In this document: positions 56,369 to 64,000 of the stretch, one piece after another | How positions within the stretch are numbered: position 1 is the stretch's first letter | Layout: each line of letters opens with the position of its first letter | Position numbers and translations under genes: made by a program | Origin: Rachicladosporium sp. CCFEE 5018 | Lineage: Eukaryota > Ascomycota > Dothideomycetes > Cladosporiales > Cladosporiaceae | Direction of reading: 5' to 3' | Length of the DNA: 64,000 nucleotides | Assembly (NCBI GenBank): GCA_002077045.2 | Contig: KZ111177.1 | Location: forward strand, 101,383-165,382 | Notes under the pieces: model-generated | Told to the model about the DNA's origin: nothing | What the model saw: the letters and a program-made list of their open reading frames with translations, nothing else | The model's database searches: none

Positions 56369-57288
56369 CTCGGCCGGCGAGCGTCCACCAGACGGATGAG
56401 CCGCTCAGATTCGGTCTCAGGCTCACGGGGACGCTCACGAGGCCGATCTTCAGTGAGTGGGATGAGTGATCAAATTTTACATGGACACCCCAGTGCGCCC
56501 GGGTGTAAGTGCCGCAACTGTAGATGATGGACACACGCACCCACCCACCGAGCACGTACGTCTTCGCCGGACAATGGGGACTTTCTTTTGTGCAGGCGTG
56601 CTTGGAACGACAGGCGATCTGCATACACACGTATCGCATGGGAGGATATACCACGGATCAGGCATTTGGGATCACGGCGTTCGGTCCTCATCTTATGCGA
56701 AGAAAATGAACAGGAGGAATTATCGACAGGCATTGCAGAAGAACGAAACGTCACGTGCTTGAGGTTTTGGCACCGCGAGCTGCAAGATACATGTACACAA
56801 AACCGGCGGGAGGCCCTTGGACCAACACGCAACACAGCGCTGGGGGCAAGAGTGCTGGGATACAACAGCGAACGCTGCCAACCCTGTCGTCGTAGCTTCA
56901 GCAGGATCATCGACCATAGCGGACGTCCGAACCATGTCAGCTCCGCAAAGTCGCACCAGCTTGCAGGTCCGCCGGTGTACGCTGTCGAGCCTGCTGGCCG
57001 GCAGAGATGTGGATGCAGTCCATGCTAGATCTGATGCGCCTATGCGAGGGGTGATCAGCGATCACTCAGGTTCTTCGAAATCCAGCAGAAGCTTCCGACT
57101 TATCCGCAACCCTGCAGAGCTGACAGACCTGTCGGAGCGTAGTTGTGAGCCGTGGAGCTAGAGAGCGCTGGATTCATGACTGTTCAGTGGTCGCGCAATC
57201 CAACTTCGACGTGATGGATGCGTGCGCAGGTGCACAGGAAAGCCGGATGTCGGAATTGCGAAGTTGACTGGTCGATCCATTGGCATTG
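56369..57288. other. intergenic region, convergent 3' ends, counterpart of 3449-4347
   Basis: No gene supported. About 57070-57350 is strongly diverged from copy 1. Confidence 0.5.
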
Positions 57289-58703
57289 TTAGTGATCTAC
57301 GTTCCAGACGCACAACAGCTTATCATAGAAGCTAGTGCTCACGACTGTTCTCTTGCCTGCTGGTGGACCACTAGCAGTACCGCTATCACGATGTGGGGAT
57401 GTCGGAAGCGGCTGGACAGCACTGCCATAGTTCATGCTCTCGTGCTCGGTAAACTGCGCCTGAACCTCGAACTCCCATTGCGGCGTGTCAATTTCAGATC
57501 GCTTTTGCGACAAGACCACAACGCGCGTTCCGGCGTGCATGCAGCTGGCTAGGATCGTGTAGGTGTGGGCAAGCCCATCGCTGCCATAAATATGTCAGCG
57601 GAAGTACATTCGTGTAGCAAGATAACTGCATGAACGAACCTTACGCCGGTCCCCCTTGTTTTCTCGTCGCTCTCGTGCCTTGACTTGATCAACTCCAGCC
57701 TCCACACTCCGCCTCCCAGATCCAGCTCCGCGAGTACTTCTCTGCGCCCCTTGCCAGTCGTAGACAGCAATCGGATATGATCATCGTAGCTTCCCGTAAC
57801 TACCAGCTCACGCCCCTCTGCATCCGCGATAGGTAACAAGGCTGTGACGCCAGCACCATGCGCCCTCCTGTCACTCCACGAAGGCGCTGGCAGCTCTGCC
57901 TCGTCGGCCTCATGACCCGGTTTCCGAAAGTTCTTGTCTTGTAGTAGGTCACTGACCTCGATGCACTGCACTGTAGCATCGTCGCCTCCCGAGAGAACCG
58001 TCTGACCATCGTCTGAAAATGCTAGAGTCCACGGCTCTAGGGAGTGGCGAGAGATTGTGAGAGCTCTCACCTCGCACTTTTGACCCCAAGGTCGGTGGTG
58101 CTCGTCACTGGTATCTGGAGAGGGAACACTTCGACACAGCACTACGTCTCCATTCGATAGCGTCGCGCCAATGATGTCTGGTCGTGTAGGATGAAACACC
58201 ACATCGAGTACCAGAATGTCTGCGTGAGCAATGCGGTGAGCTGCAATTTGTATAGGTGTGGGTGACGCAACATCGAAGCTGATGTTGTAGAATTCGAGCG
58301 TGCCAGTCGAGGTTGCGACGCAAAGAAGTGGAGCGTCCTTGTTAGCAACTGGTGACCAGGCGATATCGAGAACGGCTGCAGATGGCAAGGAGAGGGTATG
58401 GACGGGAGTTCTGGGATGATCGTCAGTCCATTGCGCTTCATGGCTTCAAGGCATGATGTCTCTGACCTACAAGACCGATTTCACGTAATTATAGAGGACT
58501 AGACTCCCAGATCGTTGTTGTGATAATTGAGATGCGTCTTCATCGTGATCGCGCGCTTCTTGTGCATCAACTTTAGAGGCGTCCGTTTCAGATGGATGAA
58601 GGAAATAGGTTCCGACGACGAAATGCTCTGGATGCGAAGGGCAAAAGGCGATGCAACTCGGCGGGAGGTCTAGAGTCACGGACAACAAGGATGATACCTC
58701 CAT
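57289..58703 (-). CDS. DPH7: DPH7-type WD-repeat protein, diphthine methylesterase (copy 2)
   Basis: Exons on the minus strand: 58703-58471, 58410-57640 and 57580-57289, 431 residues, same structure as copy 1. Intron 1 is 60 bp (GTAGGT..CCCAG); intron 2 is 59 bp from GTTCGT at 57639, or 64 bp from GTAAGG at 57644, and only the first keeps frame. WD motifs and the C-terminal STSFYDKLLCVW signature are present. The first two exons are nearly identical to copy 1; the C-terminal ~50 residues differ (for example PTSPHRDSGTASGPPAGKR against a different linker), matching the sharp identity drop in the DNA. DPH5, another enzyme of the same EF2-modification pathway, lies 2.2 kb away beyond SPT3. Confidence 0.78.
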
Positions 58704-59002
58704 TGCGATCTCGCATGCTGACCTGAATATGCGGGGGATGCGTGAACATACATGTATGATTGAGTTGTCTTTTGTGATGTAACGTCTGTGGTAATGCCTT
58801 GGCATCAGAGCATAGATGCCATTGATTCATCTTGCCCTATCCAATACACGATGTCGCTAGACGGCAAACCAATCCGTGCTATCCTGATGACAAGGTGATA
58901 ACTATCATGTTCTAGCCTGTTGTCCGCTCCGCCAACGCCAACGCTAAAGTGATATTGTCTTCCCAGCTCCGCTCAAAAACGTGATCGATACGCAACCCTC
59001 GC

Positions 59003-60099
59003 TCAGATTAACTTCAGTGGGCGCTGCCAGCTCCCTTTCGGGATGTGCGACATGTAGCGAGCTTTGAGCTCCGGCTCCTGCAGCCGCCGGAATGCCTCCT
59101 GGATGTGCCGCGGCCCGACTGGCTTCCTTGCCTGCGGAGTACGTCAGTATCACTGTTGCTTCACGCACACAGGGTCTGCTTGCCTCTTCCGGCGCATCGA
59201 AAAGACCAGGCTCCCTGCGCCTCTTACGCCCAGTCTTCTCCTCGTCGCCACCCTCAACTTTCGTGGCATCCTCACTAGCCTTCACCTTCAGAGCCTCTTC
59301 TGTCAACAGTGTCACAATCTCATAAGTCAAGAAACCCAGAATATCGACAATATCGTCATTCGGCTTGCTGTCTGTTACCACCCCAAAGCCAGCCCACTCT
59401 CTGAAACGCTTGCCCTTCCGAAATGTGAAAGAGGCTTGCCGACACTCGGAGAAGTGCAGATACTCAGCCGCGTTCATTCCCCTGGTGCGCTCATCAGCTT
59501 GACGCAGACGCTCCAGGGTAGCGGCTGTCATCTCCTCTTCCTCCTCATCTTCCTCGTCCTCGCGCTCGGGCACTTGCTCAGAGTAGAAGCTGGATACGTC
59601 CCAAGGAAGCCCGACTTTGGCTTTCTTGTTCTTATTGTTGCGCGTGCCGACTGCAGGTCCAGTACCGAGCGTTGGGTCATTGCCGCCAAGGTCGAACTCG
59701 TCTACACCGTCGGCACCACCGCCAGCACCTTTGTCGTCGCTGTCCTTAGCGCTTTTGCGGACGTCTTTCCAGCTGAGGAAGGTGCGCAGGCGACTGACTT
59801 TAGCGCGATCGTGGCGGATTAGGAAAATCAGATCATCGGTCGTAATCGTGCGAGTGCCTCGCCGTGCAGCCAAGGCAGTGGCGCGAGTGAGCTATGGACA
59901 GTGAGTAACTGGGTTGAGCAATGGCAAGGCTGTCACAGTCATGACTCACCATCTCTATTACTTGCTGTTGAACAATGTTCTCAATCATCGTCGTAGTCTC
60001 CAGCGATGGATCTGCGGTTTCGCCGGAGACGAACATCATCTGTGTCACGCAATCGGAGTCAGTCTTGATCGAATAGCCATCCAGTATTGAGGCGTCCAT
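59003..60099 (-). CDS. SPT3: SPT3, SAGA-complex histone-fold subunit (copy 2, complete)
   Basis: Exons 60099-59950, 59891-59184 and 59131-59003 give 328 residues, close to yeast Spt3. The start ATG is 60099 (MDASILDGYSIKTDSDCV). Intron 1 (59892-59949) is GTGAGT..ATAG. Intron 2 (59132-59183, 52 bp) uses a GC donor, AG|GCAAGC, with TACTGAC 13 nt before the acceptor CGCAG. Unspliced reading gives a non-conserved tail, while splicing restores the conserved ARKPVGPRHIQEAFRRLQ end. Paired histone folds: SLETTTMIENIVQQQVIEM and ITTDDLIFLIRHDRAKVSRL. Spt3 sits in SAGA, contacts TBP and helps place it on promoters. It supplies the 5' part missing from copy 1. Confidence 0.92.
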
Positions 60100-60858
60100 T
60101 ATGAGCTAGATGCACGAGCGCGGGCTACTGTGATGTGATCGACAATTCCTTGATATACAAAGATATGTGACGGTTCTTGTGCCGAGCGTGCGTAAATTGT
60201 CGTTCACTAACGTGCACGACACAAGTCCTGGAACGTACTGCTTCACCCCAGAAGTACCCGAAGTCTTCGTCGCTCGTCGACTAATGCACTGCATCGATCG
60301 CGCTCATGCCTGCGCACCGCATGCGTAGAGCTTCGTCAAGCGTTCAGTAGAAGATAGGTCGGACGCTTGCGGCTCCCCATACAGGCTGAGCTGCTGATGC
60401 CTCACCACAGCTTGCTCAAACGCGATGATGTAGCAATCTCTCCTCGAGGTCACCTCAAGCCATATCACAAGGGCATGGCTTAAGGAGTGAAGGAGGTGCT
60501 CGACGAGTTATTCGTGACCTACCTGCTGAATCTCCGTACGGTACTTGGCCTTGTTGTCTGCCATGGTGCCGGTGGCAGACACTGCTGGCCACGTGCGTGC
60601 TTTGCGCCGTTCAGTTCATATGACGCTTCGATGTGATGTGAGAAGTGATAAACAAGGCCAAGGCATGTAGTGCACAGTCTATTCTGGTACTTCGTATACA
60701 TTAGCAGCGGCAGAATGAACAAGGGACGGGGCGTCTCACGGGCCGTGACCGACAACTTAACTTGCGCCACTAAGATCGTGGGGTGCATGAAACAGCATCT
60801 AGAAAAACTCGAGCGATGCGGGAGAACCATCGAATACAATCAGGTAGCATTGGTCAAG
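60100..60858. other. divergent intergenic region between SPT3 and DPH5
   Basis: About 760 bp between opposite starts. The DPH5 frame stays open about 190 nt upstream of its ATG but with no conserved residues, so that part is taken as 5' UTR. First sequence to the right of the repeat. Confidence 0.5.
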
Positions 60859-61810
60859 ATGCTCTACATCATCGGGCTCGGCCTAGCTGATGAGCGCGAT
60901 ATCAGCGTCAAAGGTCTAGAGATAGTCAAACGTGCAGAACGAGTCTACCTCGAGGCTTACACTGCGGTACTCCTGGTCGACAAAGATGTGCTGGTGAGCT
61001 TAACATTAATATGAGTTCGAGGTAATGCGCCATGCTCACAGTATGTATTAGTAGGAAGCCTACTATGGCCGCTCGATTATCATTGCGGACCGTGAAACCG
61101 TCGAGTCTCAAAGCGACTCAATCCTGGCCGGCGCAGACACAGTGGATGTAGCCTTCCTCGTGGTAGGCGACCCGTTCTCCGCCACCACTCACGCAGACCT
61201 GGCGCTACGATGTCGGCAAAACAGCCCACCAATCCCAACCCGCACCCTGCCCAATGCCAGCATCCTCACAGCCGTCGGTGCAACTGGTCTCTCGCTATAC
61301 AGCTTTGGCCAAACAGTCTCAATGGTCTTCTATGAGGAGAACTGGCGGCCTAACTCCTGGTACCCGAAAGTGAAGGAGAATGCCGATCTAGGACTGCATA
61401 CTTTGATTCTGCTGGACATCAAAGTCAAGGAGCCGAACCTGAAGGCGCTGGAGCGGGGAAAGTACGTCTTTGATCCACCCAGGTTCATGACAGCCGCGCA
61501 GTGTGCGGAGCAGATGCTCGAGACCGAGGAGACCAGGGCGGCGAGCGAGGAAGGGAAGTCGACGGGCGTAGCTGGAAAAGAAAGGCTGGCTGTTGCCGTT
61601 GCACGGCTAGGCAGCGAAGGGGAGAAGATCGTAGCAGGGACGCTGGAGGAGCTGGCGCAGCAGGATCTCGGGAAGCCGTTGCATAGTCTGGTGCTATGTG
61701 GGTGGAAGATGCATGAGATGGAATGGGAGTTCGTCCGAGACTTTGCCGTGGATCGCGAGAAGTTCGATGAGATATGGAAGAGAGACTATGCTGGAAAGGG
61801 TGTACAATGA
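60859..61810 (+). CDS. DPH5: diphthine synthase (diphthamide methyltransferase)
   Basis: Exons 60859-60993 and 61055-61810, 61 bp phase-0 intron (GTGAGC..TTAGTAG), 296 residues. The start MLYIIGLGLADERDISVKGL is the conserved N-terminus of Dph5; an in-frame upstream ATG at 60715 would add unconserved residues. Conserved blocks: RAERVYLEAYTAVL, FLVVGDPFSATTHADL, NASILTAVGATGLSLYSFGQ, DLGLHTLILLDIKVKE and GKPLHSLVLCG. The enzyme uses SAM to methylate the modified histidine of elongation factor 2 in the diphthamide pathway. The product of Dph5 is the substrate acted on by Dph7, encoded 2.2 kb to the left. Cytosolic. The stop lies 38 bp from the stop of the convergent next gene. Confidence 0.94.
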
Positions 61811-61848
61811 GTGCTATGTACAGCAAGGGCGAAGCGTACATGACGATG

Positions 61849-64000
61849 TCACTGAAGCTTCAGGTGCTCTTCGTCGAGTGTACCCAGCAAAGTCTCGAGG
61901 TCGGACCGCACAGCTGCCAGATCGTCGGCTAGCTGGCCGGTGACGAGTACTGCGAAAGTCATATCAGTATGTGTGGGTACTAGCTGGAAGCAACAAGCCA
62001 TGTGACATACCGTAAGCGTAGATGAGCTCGAAATCAGCCTCATCAAACTCTACTGCACCACCTTCAGATCCCTCACTAGTGCCATGACTTCGTCTGAACT
62101 CAAAGACCTTTGCTAGCAGGCGATCTCGGCGGTCTTCGATGTTCGGCAGTGCGTCGTTAAGCGGATACTCAAGCTTGAGTGAGCTGGAGAGTACGGAGAA
62201 GAGATGCGATATGCGCGATGAAAGTGCGAAGCGCTCTTCGCGGGTAGCCCTACCGTTCAGTCAATAACCATCTCCCTGTTCGATGGCACATGGTACTCAC
62301 TTCAGCACTGCTGTTTCACCCGGCGCGGCGCGCAAATTCTTTGAGATGACTACATTCATAGCGTGAAACGCCTCGAGCATCTTTTTCGTTCGTTCAATGA
62401 TCCTCTTCATCTGCTCATCCGGGAACGGCCCTCGAAGTTCGAACTCCGAGACGGCAGAATCTTTCAACTTCGACAAATATGCCACAAAGGTCTGCAGCTC
62501 GGCCTCCTCGCGGATGTCCATGTAGCTCGACGTTGGCCCGCCTTGTAAGATCATTGTGTGGGGATCGCGCTTCCAAACCAGACTCATACGTAGCCACAGC
62601 ACACAGAGTCCATCCCTTAGTTTTCGTCTGGCAGAGATGGGCCAGATGAACATCGTGATGACGAGACCCCATAGTGAACCGACAATAACTGAGACAACCC
62701 GATGAAGGACAATCTCCCAGATCGCCGGATCGATGCCACCCTCATCGTCATCGTCTTCGGTGTCGAGCACGCTAAGCGAGTACGCGTACAACGCGCCAAG
62801 ATTGTAGGTGAGGAGGATGAACCGGCCCATCGGTCCGTTGTTCTTCTCAATAATAATGTAGAAGCAGCCTAGACTGACTAGCCAGCCAAGAAAGGCGAGA
62901 AGATATGGGTTAGCTTCCCCTCCGTTATTCGACATCAGCCAAGCTAACACGGCAAGCCCAGCACCAATCAGAGTGCCTATGAGACGGTTGATGCCGGTGG
63001 TGTTACTTGCACCGATGGTCATGGAGCAAACCACCATGTACGAGAGAAGTCCCCATTCGCCGCGCCAATGCGTGAAGAAAGGTCTAGTCTCTGGGAGGTA
63101 AGCTGGCAGGCAATATAGTGCTGCGCCGATGCCTACTTTGGTCGGGAATCGTACATTGTCCTGTTGTAGAACACGGGTGACTTTGTAGATCGGGTAGTAC
63201 CACGCATGGGTGTCTTGCGCATTTGCTGCTTGCGCACTATGACTCGCTTGCTTCACTGTCTCTGCGATATCGCCAACAGGATCCCCGGTTTCGAGATGGT
63301 CATGGTGAAAGCCTGGAGCCGTGTCAGCTAGTATCCGAATAGGACGCGATGCTCTGTCCAGGATGCTTATGGGGTCCAATACAATGCCATCAAGCCTGCT
63401 TCTCAATATAATAGCTTGGGCGCTCGTCTCAACTGAGAGAAGCACAGACAAGTATGAAGACGAACGACATGCTAGGAGAGGAGGATTGCAACTTACGTGG
63501 TGCATCCTGCTCGGCGTGCTCGCGATCATGATGTCGCCAGAACTTGAGCCAATTCCAAGTCCGTCGCGTATGCCCAGGTGCGAGCGCATGTTTCTCTTCA
63601 TCAAGCAGCTGCAGATATGCAGCAACGTCTTCAACGAAGTCTAGCAAAGCGAAACTGAAATGGCCGCAGCTCGCAGCGACTTCTTCTAGATCTGCAAGCA
63701 CCTCGTCGGGATGCTCTCTTGACATCGTTTTGCTTCTGTAGAGCGAAGCCAACGCATCTGTGCGTGACTGCTTGTACATCTCCATGGCCTGACGTAAGCT
63801 GGTCGCAAACTGAGCGTTGACGACGACGGTCCCATCTTCATCGAACTTCAAATCGTCTAGGATCTGCTTTACAGTGTAGGTGAGCGATTTTGCAGGTGGT
63901 CCCAGAAGGTTAATGAACATGACGAACATGTCTGCTGGCGAGAGTGGCGTACCAGTAGATGTGTCACCATTGGAGTAGTTTGGGATCTTGAAGTCGATAT
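61849..64000 (-). CDS. multi-span membrane protein, aromatic-acid-exporter-like (ArAE_2/BRE4 type), 5' end outside window
   Basis: Minus-strand exons: 64000-63497 (open to the window edge), 63312-62301, 62249-62011 and 61949-61849. Introns are 184 bp (GTAAGT, CTGAC branch, CTCCAG), 51 bp (GTGAGT..GGTAG) and 61 bp (GTATGT..CGCAG), all frame-consistent. The visible part is about 618 residues. It begins PNYSNGDTS and FVMFINLLGPPAKSLTYTV, a long cytosolic helical stretch, then at least five hydrophobic spans (for example GLLSYMVVCSMTIGASN, GLAVLAWLMS, LLAFLGWLVSLGCFYIII, VSVIVGSLWGLVITMFIWP) and a cytosolic C-terminal helical domain ending EEHLKLQ. This arrangement fits fungal proteins with ER-transporter N-terminal, fusaric-acid-resistance-like and DUF2421 domains. 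Substrate unknown. Confidence 0.78.

Larger units (their letters stand above)
52923..60031. repeat. 7.1 kb direct repeat, copy 2
   Basis: Counterpart of 1-7090, same orientation, 45.8 kb further on. Here the flanking genes are continuous on both sides: the full mucin-like gene at the left, complete SPT3, DPH5 and the exporter-like gene at the right. Confidence 0.95.

Noticed and set aside
59003..59190. SPT3 C-terminus read straight through to the stop at 58944
   Set aside because: It replaces the conserved RHIQEAFRRLQ end by an unconserved tail; the GC-AG splice fits the family.
60670..60858. N-terminal extension of DPH5 from an upstream in-frame ATG
   Set aside because: The family starts at MLYIIGLGLA; the extension has no conserved or targeting features.
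1..64000. tRNA genes, rRNA, CRISPR arrays, telomere repeats and transposases
   Set aside because: Looked for by eye; no T-loop/anticodon architecture, spaced repeats, terminal repeat arrays or transposase motifs were found.

Overview
The window is nuclear DNA of a filamentous ascomycete. The evidence is short introns (about 50-90 bp) with GT..CTRAC..AG signals, a mitochondrial carrier, mitochondrial ribosomal and GatB proteins, a HET-domain gene, a Crh-type cell-wall transglycosylase and a secreted Ser/Thr-rich protein with a fungal C-terminal domain. Gene style fits Dothideomycetes (Mycosphaerellales/black-yeast type); that placement is inference, not a database result. Gene order is ordinary eukaryotic: single genes on both strands, no operons. 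No tRNA, rRNA, CRISPR array or intact transposon was seen.

Layout. 1-7090 is a contig end carrying the 3' end of a DUF7371-type secreted protein gene, a lipocalin-like gene, a DPH7-type WD-repeat gene and SPT3. SPT3 is cut by a 100-N scaffold gap at 7091-7190. From 7191 a second contig starts: the N-terminus of an unidentified Ser/Pro-rich protein, Wee1 kinase, a Crh/GH16 enzyme, PRO2 (with an apparent frameshift), a GH20 hexosaminidase, NAD-glutamate dehydrogenase, a lysine-rich H1-tail-like protein, a mitochondrial carrier, a conserved small unknown, a histidine phosphatase, a CorA/Mnr2 Mg2+ transporter and mitochondrial GatB. 37-41 kb is a gene-poor stretch holding two paralogous 75-76 aa single-membrane-span genes and decayed copies of the 3' end of the neighbouring CIA84-like PPR gene. 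Then come mitochondrial S18, a CCCH zinc-finger gene, a HET-domain gene and a full-length DUF7371 mucin-like gene. From 52923 to 60031 the content of 1-7090 appears again in the same orientation, now with complete SPT3, followed by DPH5 and an aromatic-acid-exporter-like membrane protein that runs off the window.

The dominant feature is this 7.1 kb direct repeat. Its identity is mosaic: near-identical blocks, including non-coding DNA, alternate with strongly diverged ones. That looks like allelic or homeologous copies with conversion tracts, or an alternative-haplotype contig scaffolded next to its partner. DPH7 and DPH5 (both diphthamide synthesis on EF2) flank SPT3. Other notable points are a GC-AG intron in SPT3, single-base frameshifts in PRO2 and the CIA84-like gene, and the pair of small membrane-protein genes. 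All intron coordinates come from reading splice signals and reading frame; none is backed by transcript data.
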